Source: Chersky-822 sp035553055 (lineage in GTDB: Bacteria > Actinomycetota > Actinomycetes > Streptosporangiales > Streptosporangiaceae). From it: DNA of 45,723 nucleotides. This document shows, in pieces, positions 24,420 through 32,632 of this stretch; position 1 is the first letter of the stretch, and every line of letters starts with the position of its first letter. Location: NCBI GenBank assembly GCA_035553055.1, contig DATNEK010000124.1:1-45723 (forward strand), given 5' to 3'. Below the pieces are notes generated by a model. The model saw only the letters and a program-made list of their open reading frames with translations. It searched no databases and was not told the origin of the DNA. A program made the translations under genes and the position numbers.

Positions 24420-24905
24420 ATGGCCGTGGGGGGTCAAAGCACCCGGGCGACGCAGCGGCTATCGATGCTTGGCATACCGTTCCGGTTGCATAGTTACCCG
24501 CACGACCGCAAATCACGGTCCTACGGGACCGAGGCGGCCTCGGCACTCGGAGTGCCGGGCCAGCAGGTGTTCAAGACCTTGATCGCGTCCGTGGATGGCC
24601 AGCTGACGGCGGCCGTCGTACCGGTGACCGGCCAGTTGAACCTCAAGGCGCTGGCCGAGGCGGTCGGCGGCAAGAAGGCGGAGATGGCGCGGACGGCAGT
24701 CGCCGAGCGGGCCACCGGGTACGTCGTCGGCGGGATCTCGCCGGTTGCCCAGCGCAAGAGCCTGCCGGTGGTACTCGACGCCTCCGCGCTCGGTCACAAG
24801 ACAGTGTTCTGCAGCGCCGGCCAGCGCGGCCTGGAAATCGAACTCGCTCCCGAGGACCTGGTGCTGGTCACCGGCGCGACGGTGGCGCCAATCGCCAGGC
24901 CGTAA
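24420..24905 (+). CDS. ybaK: Cys-tRNA(Pro)/Cys-tRNA(Cys) deacylase YbaK/EbsC
   Basis: A 161-residue YbaK-family protein from ATG 24420. The conserved QQVFKTLIA segment with Lys52, the GQLNLKALAEAVGGKKAEMA block, GYVVGGISPVAQRKSLPVVLD and GQRGLEIELAPEDLV are family landmarks. It hydrolyses misacylated Cys-tRNA(Pro) in trans during translation quality control. GAGGGCAGG lies somewhat far upstream, so the ribosome site is mediocre. The 210 bases between the GT4 gene and this start show nothing else of note. Confidence 0.92.
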   Translation: MAVGGQSTRATQRLSMLGIPFRLHSYPHDRKSRSYGTEAASALGVPGQQVFKTLIASVDGQLTAAVVPVTGQLNLKALAEAVGGKKAEMARTAVAERATGYVVGGISPVAQRKSLPVVLDASALGHKTVFCSAGQRGLEIELAPEDLVLVTGATVAPIARP

Positions 24906-24939
24906 ACGACGCAGTGCCCTAGCGACTGCCGCGGGCCTA

Positions 24940-24990
24940 GGCGGCGCTGTGCCCGGGGCGACGCTGTGCCCAGGGCGACGCTGTGCCCGG
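24940..24990. repeat. Three tandem copies of a 17-base repeat
   Basis: GGCGRCGCTGTGCCCRG is repeated three times head to tail just after the ybaK stop, with a partial fourth (GGCGACCT). It is unrelated to the hairpin repeats that follow. Confidence 0.75.
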
Positions 24991-25034
24991 GGCGACCTCC
25001 GCGGGCCGTTTCGCCCCTGGGCTAGCCGTCCGGC

Positions 25035-25178
25035 GCGATGGATTCGGGTATCCATCGCAGCCGGCGCGCCAACCCGCGCGATGGATCTGGCAACCCATCA
25101 GGGAAACCGGGTGTGAGTTCGGGGATCCATCGCGCGGCCTGGATCGGTGGGTGCGATGGATTCGGGTATCCATCGCAC
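25035..25178 (-). repeat. Hairpin repeat composite, locus B (inverted relative to locus A)
   Basis: Two short hairpins, 25035-25058 (9-bp stem GCGATGGAT/ATCCATCGC) and 25151-25178 (11-bp stem, loop TCGGGT), flank a 60-base long unit at 25076-25135. Read on the minus strand the long unit matches the one at 12966-13025 at 53 of 60 positions, and the order short-long-short is the same. The element lies between the convergent ybaK and MFS genes. It may act as a bidirectional terminator, but the conserved composite suggests a mobile or REP-like family. Confidence 0.85.
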
Positions 25179-25241
25179 ATGCGGGGGCCGCCAACTCACC
25201 GCGACCCGAACCAGGTGACTGATTTAGCCTTTATGTCGGCT

Positions 25242-26768
25242 TTACATGGTGGAGGTAGTGGTGATCGCCGGGGCGGCGGTCCTCGGGACTGCCTGGATTC
25301 CGCGCAACGGGAGTTTTCGGCTGATCGCCAGCCCGGTGACAGCAGCGGCGGCGGTGATCACGAAGGCGACGGCTACCCCGGAAGCCAGCGGCCAGCCGAG
25401 GCTGACCGCCGCGCTGATCGCCGCGCCGCCGATGCCGATGCCGAGAGCGCTGCCGAGTACGTCGGCCAGGTTGAGCGACGCCGAGGCCCAGCCCTCCCGG
25501 CCGGCCGGCGCCGCATCCAGCATCAAAAGCGTGATCGGCGCGTAGGACAGGCCCATGCCGAGCCCGGCGACCGTCCAGGAAACGATGCCTTCCACGATGC
25601 TGACCTGGCTCGAGAGCATCAGCGCTAGGCCGGCGATGCCCGCGAGTACGATCGAAAGACCGATCCTGATCAGGCGGCGGCCTTCCCAGCGAGTGTTCAC
25701 CTTCGCCTGAAACCACGCACCTGCCGTCCACGCTAGCGTCGAACCGGTGACCGCGAGACCGGCCACCACCGGACTGTGGTGCCGCAGGATCGTGATGGTC
25801 AATGTCACGAAAGCGTCGGCGCCGAAGAACGCGAACGTTACCAGCGACCGGCTCAAGATCGTGGCCGGCAGCCCGTACCTGGCCGTCAACGTGCCTGCTG
25901 GCATGAGCCGCCGCAGCAACGGCACGCCGATGCCGATGCCCAGGGCGATGAGCGCCGCCCCGGCCCCGATGGCAAGGTCCCTGGTCGGCCAGCCGAGCCC
26001 GGCCAGCCGCGCCGAAGCCGCCGCCGAAGCCGCATGCCTCGCGACTGACGGCGTCGCTGCAGCGGTTCCCGTAGATCCGGCAGCGGCGCTCCCGGAGCCG
26101 GCCGCCAACGTGAGCCCGCCTAGCACGAGACCCGCCGCCACTGCTACGCCGACACCGTCGACCAGTCGGTGCCCCGCACCGGACGGCTTCTCCGGCCGGC
26201 CAAGCTTGACCAGCGCCGGAATGGCGAACGGACCCGTCAGGGCGATGAACGGCAGCAGGCCCAGAAACACCCAGCGCCAGCCGAACAGCTTGGCGATCTC
26301 CGCGCTTATCGCCGGGCCAGCCAGCCCAGGTACCACCCAGGCAGTGGACAAGATCGCCATCATCTTGGCTCGCAACGCCTCAGGCAGGCTCCGCCCGATC
26401 GCCACGTAGGCCACCGACGGCACCGCGCCGGCACCAAGTCCTTGCAGCGCCCGGCCGGCTACCAGCACCGGCATCGACGGCGCCAGCCCGGCGATCGTCA
26501 GGCCGACGGCGAAGACGATGATCCCGACGACGTAGGGGATGGCCGGGCCCCGCTTGTCAGCCGACCGCCCGGCGGCGACGATCCCGATCATGGTGCCGAG
26601 CAAGAACGCGCTGAAAACGAACCCGTAGAGGCCGAGTCCCCGAAGGTCACGAGCCACCAACGGCATCACGGTCACCACCGCGAGCGCCTCGGCCGCCACG
26701 AACGTGATCGTCAACACCAGGCCGCCGGTCAGCGCCCGCCGCCGCGCCGACCACAACCCCTCGCCCAT
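25242..26768 (-). CDS. MFS transporter, drug-efflux type
   Basis: A 508-residue polytopic membrane protein with about 14 hydrophobic segments, as in the DHA2/EmrB-like or related exporters. The loop 2-3 motif A reads GRSADKRGP (residues 67-75), and an exporter-type motif C lies around VVPGLAGPAISAEIA. An Ala/Ser/Thr-rich central loop separates the halves. The substrate is unknown. Start ATG 26768 has a GGGGGG stretch a few bases upstream. A palindrome at 26813-26828 sits in its promoter region, suggesting inducible control, but no regulator gene is adjacent. Confidence 0.87.
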   Translation of the reverse strand: MGEGLWSARRRALTGGLVLTITFVAAEALAVVTVMPLVARDLRGLGLYGFVFSAFLLGTMIGIVAAGRSADKRGPAIPYVVGIIVFAVGLTIAGLAPSMPVLVAGRALQGLGAGAVPSVAYVAIGRSLPEALRAKMMAILSTAWVVPGLAGPAISAEIAKLFGWRWVFLGLLPFIALTGPFAIPALVKLGRPEKPSGAGHRLVDGVGVAVAAGLVLGGLTLAAGSGSAAAGSTGTAAATPSVARHAASAAASARLAGLGWPTRDLAIGAGAALIALGIGIGVPLLRRLMPAGTLTARYGLPATILSRSLVTFAFFGADAFVTLTITILRHHSPVVAGLAVTGSTLAWTAGAWFQAKVNTRWEGRRLIRIGLSIVLAGIAGLALMLSSQVSIVEGIVSWTVAGLGMGLSYAPITLLMLDAAPAGREGWASASLNLADVLGSALGIGIGGAAISAAVSLGWPLASGVAVAFVITAAAAVTGLAISRKLPLRGIQAVPRTAAPAITTTSTM

Positions 26769-26791
26769 CCGCTGCCCCCCATCTGCGAGAT

Positions 26792-26840
26792 CTTGAAGTG
26801 ACAGTCTAAGAGTTCAAGTTCACTTGAAGTAGAGTCTGGG
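26792..26840 (-). promoter_or_regulatory. Operator-like dyad with direct repeats upstream of the MFS gene
   Basis: TTCAAG-TTCA-CTTGAA (26813-26828) is a perfect 6-bp dyad. CTTGAAGT occurs twice (26793 and 26823), each followed by an AGTCT. On the minus strand a TAGACT -10-like hexamer lies directly downstream of the dyad, so a bound regulator would sit in the -35/-10 region, as for MerR- or TetR-type control. Confidence 0.5.
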
Positions 26841-27101
26841 TAGCGGAACCCGATCGCTTTGCTGACCTGAATCTGACCGACGCAGGCAACAACAGCCGCC
26901 ATGTTCGTGACGTGACATTGTTGCCATGGGCCTGTCTACCTATTGGACGAGTTACATCGACCGAAGCGTGTAGAATAAAGGACCGTTTACGGATCAGAGT
27001 ATGGTGGCATATATTGCTAGTCGGCAGGCAACAAGTCGGCTTACGATTTGGGTGTCGACCAGACTACGGGTGCACGGCTGGAAAAGGACAGTCGGGTCTA
27101 G
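26841..27101. other. Low-GC intergenic stretch without an intact gene
   Basis: Base composition is lower in GC than the neighbours. In the frame that leads into the coding-like segment at 27102, short runs such as RTVYGSEYGGIY and SAGNKSAYDLGVDQ occur but are broken by stops at 26976, 27018 and 27099. The other open frames have poor protein character. It is best read as decayed coding sequence or spacer. Confidence 0.35.
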
Positions 27102-27275
27102 GGGAGTATCTTCATCTGGGACGGTACGGCGCACTTCGAAGGAAACACTGGTCAAGTAGTCTATGAATGGGCAATGAGCTACGTCAGGAAGCATGTGCTC
27201 AACTTTGCCGATGTGGTCGGCATCGCTGGTCTGTGCGGCGAGCCCTTCCATCACTGCTCGAAGCCATTCCGGTGA
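27102..27275 (+). pseudogene. Remnant of a coding sequence coupled to the lipoprotein gene
   Basis: This frame encodes 57 residues with natural protein character (IFIWDGTAHFEGNTGQVVYE, then a Cys/His-rich end) and no start codon before ATG 27174. Its TGA at 27273 overlaps the GTG start of the lipoprotein gene in a GTGA, the same arrangement as real neighbouring genes in this window. Upstream the same frame is interrupted by TAG codons at 27018 and 27099, either of which could derive from TGG. I do not recognise the family. Random open frame is the alternative. Confidence 0.35.
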
Positions 27276-28219
27276 TCTTGACCAAGGTACGCGTTCTGGT
27301 GGCGCTGTTCGCGGTCGCGCTGACGGGCTGCTCGGGTCACGGTCCGCAGAGCGGGCTCGGGTTGCCCGTCCCGGTCGAGACTTTGAACCGACTGCCCGCC
27401 GGCGTATTCTATTTGCTGGCTGGCCGCCAGAACATCTACTCGGCCAACATCTGGGAGGTCACGCCTGCCGGGCGTGAAGTACAACTTACGCATAATCGCG
27501 TTGGTTTGGGAGTTTCCTGGTTTTCCGCGTCGCCAGCCGGGATAGTCATGGCAGATGCGAGCAACGGCGCAGACGAGCTAGCTAAGCTGACCGCGCATGG
27601 CCCGCAGTGGCTGCCAGTAGGCCAAGCGCGCGAACCTGAGATCGGCGGGCAGGCGCCGGCCATCGACCCATCCGGACAGATCACATATGTGGTCCCGCCA
27701 GCTAACTACGGCCCGGCACATAACTACTACGCTGTCTGGGTAGCACCGTCGTTCTTGGAACGGGGCCGAATCCTTTACAAACAGCGCGACACGCTCGTAG
27801 GTGAAGCCTTCGGTCCGTACGGGCAGATCGCGGTTATGAACCGGCCCTACAGCCCGCCACTTCGTGGCAGACGTGCGCACCTATTGATGATCTCACCGGA
27901 TGGCAAGACCAAGATCGTTAACACGCCGTTCTGGTCGCTGGCCGAAGTCATCTGGCAGCCCAATGCCGTCGCGCTGGCCGTCGCGTCCGTCGCCCACCGT
28001 ACCGAACTGATATTTCCTAGCGGCAGGAGGCAGATGCTGCCGCGAGGATGGCTGCCGCTGAGCTGGAGTCCACGCGGCAGCCGATTGCTCGTCCAGCACG
28101 GCAGGCTGCTCGGCTTGTGGTCCGCTGGCGCACCGAACCGCGTTGCCGTCCTCGGCGAGACGAGCCGTCAGTTCGCCGTGCTCAACGTTGACTGGCTTGC
28201 TAGTCGCGCTCCCCTCTGA
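27272..28219 (+). CDS. Predicted lipoprotein, beta-propeller-like, unknown function
   Basis: From GTG 27272 (TTG 27278 is an alternative) the product has 315 residues. Residues 5-20 form a lipoprotein signal (VRVLVALFAVALTGC) with Cys20 as the lipid anchor. The remainder contains repeated segments of the kind ITYVVPPANYG, RAHLLMISPDGKTKIVN and LPLSWSPRGSRLLVQHGRL, which resemble propeller blades. No enzymatic motif is seen. It is convergent with ilvD, 19 bases away, and overlaps the decayed frame upstream. Confidence 0.7.
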   Translation: MILTKVRVLVALFAVALTGCSGHGPQSGLGLPVPVETLNRLPAGVFYLLAGRQNIYSANIWEVTPAGREVQLTHNRVGLGVSWFSASPAGIVMADASNGADELAKLTAHGPQWLPVGQAREPEIGGQAPAIDPSGQITYVVPPANYGPAHNYYAVWVAPSFLERGRILYKQRDTLVGEAFGPYGQIAVMNRPYSPPLRGRRAHLLMISPDGKTKIVNTPFWSLAEVIWQPNAVALAVASVAHRTELIFPSGRRQMLPRGWLPLSWSPRGSRLLVQHGRLLGLWSAGAPNRVAVLGETSRQFAVLNVDWLASRAPL

Positions 28220-28238
28220 GCCGCGCGGCGGCCCGCAC

Positions 28239-29921
28239 TCAGCCTGGGTGCGGCACGCAGACGGCGCCCCGGTCGGCGCCTGAGACCAGCGCGGCGTACT
28301 TGGCCAGCGCGCCGCTTGTGTAGTTCGCCGCAGGACGCTTCCAGCCGGCCCGTCGCCTTTCCATCTCGGACTCTTCCACGATTAGGTCGAGTCGCCGCCC
28401 CGGCACGTCGAGCACGATCTTGTCGCCGTCTTGCACCAGCGCGATCGGCCCGCCGTCGAACGCCTCGGGAGCGGTGTGCGCGATGCACGCGCCGAACGTG
28501 GCACCGGAGAACCGCCCGTCGGTGACAAGCACGACGTCCTTGCCGAGGCCGGCGCCCTTGATCGCCGCCGTGACGGCCAGCATCTCGCGCATGCCGGGCC
28601 CGCCCCTCGGACCCTCGTACCTGATCACCACGACGTCGCCCTTGGACACGCCGCCGCCGGTGATCGCCGCGAAGCAGTCTTCCTCCCGCTCGAATACACG
28701 TGCCGGGCCTTCGAAGCGCAACGTCTCAAGGCCAGGCACCTTCACCACGGCCCCGTTCGGAGCGAGGCTGCCGCGCAGCACCGCGAGCCCGCCCTCGGCC
28801 AGGATCGGATCGCTCACCGGGCGCACCACGGCGCCGTCAGGGTGCGGCGCCGAAGCCACGTTCTCGGCCAGCGTCCGTCCGTTGACCCCGACGGCATCGC
28901 CGTCGATCAGCCCAGCCGACAGCAGTTCCCTGAGCACGACAGGCAGCCCGCCGACCTGGTCAAGCTCGCTCATTACGAACCGGCCGGTCGGCCGCATCGA
29001 CGCGATAAGCGGCGTCCGCCGGCTCACCACATCGAAGTCATCAAGCGTGAGCTCGACCTGCGCCTCGTTCGCGATCGCGAGCAGATGCAAGATCGCGTTC
29101 GTGGAGCCCGCCGTAGCCATGACTACTGCCGCCGCGTTGAGAAACGCGGTTCTCGTCATGATGTCCCTCGGACGAAGTCCAGCCGCCAGCGCGCGCACGG
29201 TCACCTCGCCCGTCGCCCTGGCCAGCGCCGTCCGCTCAGCGCTCACGGCCGGAGGCGACGCCGCTCCTGGCAGCGCCATCCCGAGCGCTTCTGAGCACGC
29301 CGACATGGTGTTCGCCGTGTACATCCCGGCGCACGACCCGGCCCCTGGGCAAGCGGCGCGCTCGACCGCGAGCAGGTCGGCGTCCGACATCTCGCCGGCT
29401 GCCTGCGCTCCGACCGCCTCGAACACATCCTGGATCGTCAGCGTCCGGCCGAGCGCGTGACCCGGCAGGATCGTGCCTCCGTAGAGGAAGGCGGCTGGCA
29501 CATTCAGCCGGGCGCACGCCATCAGCATTCCGGGCAGCGACTTGTCGCAGCCGGCGATCGCGACGAGCGCGTCGAACCGTTCCGCGTGCACCATCAGCTC
29601 AACCGAGTCGGCGATCACCTCCCGGCTGACCAGCGATGCCTTCATGCCCTCGTGGCCCATCGCGATTCCATCGGACACCGCGATCGTCCCGAACTCGATC
29701 GGAACGGCGCCCGCCTGCCTGACGCCCTCTTTGGCCGCGGCGGCGAGTACGTTGAGGTGCAGGTTGCAAGGTGTCACCTCGTTCCACGAGGACGCCACGG
29801 CGACCTGCGGCAGCTTGAGGTCGTCCTCGCTGAGCCCGACCGCGCGGAGCATCGCCCGCTGCGGCGCCCTGGCTGGTCCTGTGGTAAGCGGCCCGCTGCG
29901 CGGCCGTGGAAGATTGGTCAT
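28239..29921 (-). CDS. ilvD: Dihydroxy-acid dehydratase
   Basis: A 560-residue IlvD with the iron-sulfur cysteines Cys52 (TPCN), Cys125 (GCDKSLPG) and Cys197 (GSCAGMYTANTM), and the C-terminal VLVTDGRFSGAT block. It dehydrates 2,3-dihydroxy-isovalerate and -methylvalerate to the 2-oxoacid precursors of valine and isoleucine. Start ATG 29921; GAAGGG lies rather far upstream, and the 60-base gap to cimA is AT-rich (TTTGAATTTTAGAC), so the gene may be separately initiated, even leaderless. It is the promoter-distal gene of the branched-chain cluster. Confidence 0.95.
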   Translation of the reverse strand: MTNLPRPRSGPLTTGPARAPQRAMLRAVGLSEDDLKLPQVAVASSWNEVTPCNLHLNVLAAAAKEGVRQAGAVPIEFGTIAVSDGIAMGHEGMKASLVSREVIADSVELMVHAERFDALVAIAGCDKSLPGMLMACARLNVPAAFLYGGTILPGHALGRTLTIQDVFEAVGAQAAGEMSDADLLAVERAACPGAGSCAGMYTANTMSACSEALGMALPGAASPPAVSAERTALARATGEVTVRALAAGLRPRDIMTRTAFLNAAAVVMATAGSTNAILHLLAIANEAQVELTLDDFDVVSRRTPLIASMRPTGRFVMSELDQVGGLPVVLRELLSAGLIDGDAVGVNGRTLAENVASAPHPDGAVVRPVSDPILAEGGLAVLRGSLAPNGAVVKVPGLETLRFEGPARVFEREEDCFAAITGGGVSKGDVVVIRYEGPRGGPGMREMLAVTAAIKGAGLGKDVVLVTDGRFSGATFGACIAHTAPEAFDGGPIALVQDGDKIVLDVPGRRLDLIVEESEMERRRAGWKRPAANYTSGALAKYAALVSGADRGAVCVPHPG

Positions 29922-29981
29922 GTCTAAAATTCAAACCCTTCTAAGCAGAAATTGCTTGCTGCCGGCCGCCGTCCTTAAGGC

Positions 29982-31583
29982 TCAGGCCGGTACCAACGTC
30001 TGTGTTCCGGCCCGGAGCAGGCCGTAGCTGATTCCGTCAGCCAGAGCCTCCCAGGAGGCGGTCACGATGTCGTCGGACACTCCGACTGTCGTCCATTCGC
30101 CGTCGTGGTCGGCCGAGGTCAGCATGACCCGGGTGACGGCCGACGTCGCAGCACGCCCGTCGAGTATCCGGACCTTGTAGTCGACCAGCGCAATGTCGGC
30201 AAGCTGCGGATACAGGTCGGCGAGCGCCTTGCGCAGCGCCTGATCGAGCGCGTGCACCGGTCCCACGCCCTCGCCCACGGCGACCACCCGCTGGTCGCCG
30301 AGTAGCAGCCGGACGATGGCCTCGCTGCGGTCGGCGCTGCCCGCCCGCTCGATCACCACCCGGTACCCCTCAAGATCGAACCAGGAGGGCTCCTGCCCCG
30401 CGACCCGCCGTACCAGCAATTCGAACGATGCGTCCGCCGCCTCGAACGCGTATCCCCGATGCTCAGCCGCCTTGATCTCATCGAGCACAGCCGTAGCCAG
30501 TCCAGGATCGGCTGACAGATCGAGACCCAGTTCGGCCGCCTTGACCAGCACGTTGCTTCGACCGGCCAGCTCGCTGACGAGCACATGCGCCTGGTTGCCA
30601 ACCCGAGCCGGGTCGACGTGGGAGTAAGCGTCAGGCCGCCGGGCGATGGCCGAGGCATGGAGCCCAGCCTTCGTGGCGAATGCCGACGACCCGACGTAGG
30701 GCTGCCTGGCGTCGAACGGCAGGTTCGCCAGCTCGGCGATCTCCCGAGCGGTCGAAGCGAGCGCGCCAAGCCGCCCAGGCGGCAGCAGCTCGTGTTCCCG
30801 CTTCAGCTCGAGGCCAGCGATGATCGCGAACATATCCGCGTTGCCGCACCGCTCGCCGTACCCGTTGGCCGCGCCTTGCACGTGAGTCGCCCCGGCGCCG
30901 ACCGCCATGAGCGAGTTGGCGACAGCGCACGCCGAGTCGTTGTGGCAATGCACGCCCACTCGCAGCTCGGGGAACTTCTCGATGACCTCGCGCACGATGC
31001 GCGCGATGTCATCGGGCAGCGTCCCCCCGTTGGTGTCGCAAAGCGCGAGCGTGTCGGCGCCGGCCTGCGCGGCGGCGGCAAGCACTTCAAGCGCGTAACT
31101 CGCGTCAGCGAAGTAGCCGTCGAAGAGGTGCTCGGCATCGAACACGACCCGCCGCCCCTCGCGGACGAAGAACAGCGCCGAGTCCCCGACCATAGCGAGG
31201 TTCTCCTCGCGCGTGGTTCGCAGCGCCTCGTCCACATGGAGCGTCCACGACTTGCCGACCAACGTCACTATCGGCGTGTTGGCCTCAAGCAGAACCGCGA
31301 GATCCCCGTCGCCGTCGGCCGACCGGTTGGGCCGGCGCGTCGCCCCGAACGCGGCCAGCTTGGCGTTGTGCCACGGAAGCTCGCTGGCCCGGGCGAAGAA
31401 CTCTTTGTCCTTCGGGTTCGACCCCGGCCAGCCCCCTTCCACGACGTCCACGCCAAGCGCGTCGAGCGCGGCGGCGACGCGGAGCTTGTCCTCCACGGTG
31501 AGGTCAAGCCCGACCTGCTGAGACCCGTCCCTGAGCGTCGTGTCGTACATCTCGACCGACCCGCGAAGTCCAGTGTCGCTCAC
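29982..31583 (-). CDS. cimA: Citramalate synthase
   Basis: A 533-residue protein of the HMGL-like/LeuA superfamily. YDTTLRDGSQQVGLDLTVED and VVEGGWPGSNPKDKEFF are the wording typical of CimA rather than 2-isopropylmalate synthase; VGVHCHNDS supplies the metal-binding HxH, and a C-terminal regulatory domain follows. It condenses pyruvate and acetyl-CoA to (R)-citramalate, which LeuCD and LeuB convert to 2-oxobutyrate, a threonine-independent start for isoleucine. GTG 31583 overlaps the leuB stop. Confidence 0.93.
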   Translation of the reverse strand: MSDTGLRGSVEMYDTTLRDGSQQVGLDLTVEDKLRVAAALDALGVDVVEGGWPGSNPKDKEFFARASELPWHNAKLAAFGATRRPNRSADGDGDLAVLLEANTPIVTLVGKSWTLHVDEALRTTREENLAMVGDSALFFVREGRRVVFDAEHLFDGYFADASYALEVLAAAAQAGADTLALCDTNGGTLPDDIARIVREVIEKFPELRVGVHCHNDSACAVANSLMAVGAGATHVQGAANGYGERCGNADMFAIIAGLELKREHELLPPGRLGALASTAREIAELANLPFDARQPYVGSSAFATKAGLHASAIARRPDAYSHVDPARVGNQAHVLVSELAGRSNVLVKAAELGLDLSADPGLATAVLDEIKAAEHRGYAFEAADASFELLVRRVAGQEPSWFDLEGYRVVIERAGSADRSEAIVRLLLGDQRVVAVGEGVGPVHALDQALRKALADLYPQLADIALVDYKVRILDGRAATSAVTRVMLTSADHDGEWTTVGVSDDIVTASWEALADGISYGLLRAGTQTLVPA

Positions 31584-32632
31584 CGCGATCCCTCCGCCCG
31601 GTCGAGTTCTCTAGCCAGAGCGTCGGCCCACGCCGAGGTAGAAGCAGCCCCGCCCACGGTGAGCACCGCGTCGACGGCGGCATCGAGGTCGGCGGCCGCT
31701 GCCGTCTCGCCGAGGTGATCGAGCATCAGGCTGGCCGAGAGGACAGCGCCCGCCGGGTTCGCCGTGCCGGTGCCGGCGATGTCCGGTGCCGACCCGTGCA
31801 CTGGCTCGAAGATCGACGGCCCGGTCTTGTCCGGGTTGAGGTTCCCGCTCGCGCTGAGCCCGAGCCCGCCGGTCAAGGCCGCGGCGAGGTCGGTGATGAT
31901 GTCGCCGAACAGGTTGTCGGTGACGATCACATCGAACCGGCCGGGATCGCTGACCAGGTACAAGCAGGCCGCGTCCACGTGAGCGTAATCAAGCTGGACG
32001 CCGGTATCGGAAGCGACTTCGGTGGCTACCCGCATCCACAGCGAGCCCGCGTTGGTGAGCACGTTGGTCTTGTGTACAAGCGTGAGCTTGCCGCTGCGCT
32101 TGGCAGCCAGCGCGGCCGCGTAGCGAACGCACCGCTCAACCCCAGCCCTCGTGTTGAGCGACTCCTCCGTGGCGGTCTCAAACGCCGTGCCCCGATGGAC
32201 TACGCCCCCGGCGCCGGCGTAGAGGCCTTCGGTGTTCTCCCTGACGACGACGGCGTCAAGGCCGCTGTCACCGTGCGGGCTAGCTACGCCGGGCCGAAGC
32301 CGCGCCGGGCGCAGGTTGACGTAGAGGTCAAGCTCGAAGCGCAGCCTGAGCAGCAGCCCGCGTTCGAGAACACCCGGCGGCACCGAGGGGCTCCCGATCG
32401 CGCCCAATAGCACCGAATCCGATTTTCGAATCTCGGATAGTACGTTATCGGGTAGTACGATACGGGTCTTGTGGTAGTAATCGGAGCCGAGCGGGCAGTC
32501 GCGCCAGTCGATCGAGAAGCCGTGCTGCTTGCCTGCCTGGTCGACGAGTTCGCGTGCGACAGCCGTGACTTCGGGACCAATGCCGTCGCCCGCGAGGTGG
32601 GTGACGGCATAGCTGCGTACGTGGTCAGGCAT
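31580..32632 (-). CDS. leuB: 3-isopropylmalate dehydrogenase
   Basis: A 350-residue LeuB from ATG 32632, chosen because GAGGAGG precedes it and the protein begins where homologues do (YAVTHLAGDGIGPEV). VVVRENTEGLYAGAGG, the VHKTNVL block, DIIVTDN-type VIVTDNLFGDIITDL and EPVHGSAPDIAGTGTANP are present. It oxidatively decarboxylates 3-isopropylmalate for leucine, and probably the methylmalate made by the CimA route. It overlaps both ilvC (TGATG) and cimA (GTGA). Confidence 0.95.
   Translation of the reverse strand: MPDHVRSYAVTHLAGDGIGPEVTAVARELVDQAGKQHGFSIDWRDCPLGSDYYHKTRIVLPDNVLSEIRKSDSVLLGAIGSPSVPPGVLERGLLLRLRFELDLYVNLRPARLRPGVASPHGDSGLDAVVVRENTEGLYAGAGGVVHRGTAFETATEESLNTRAGVERCVRYAAALAAKRSGKLTLVHKTNVLTNAGSLWMRVATEVASDTGVQLDYAHVDAACLYLVSDPGRFDVIVTDNLFGDIITDLAAALTGGLGLSASGNLNPDKTGPSIFEPVHGSAPDIAGTGTANPAGAVLSASLMLDHLGETAAAADLDAAVDAVLTVGGAASTSAWADALARELDRAEGSR

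Noticed and set aside
26912..27166. 84-codon plus-strand ORF
   Set aside because: No protein character. The neighbouring frame that ends at 27275 is more protein-like and is coupled to the next gene.
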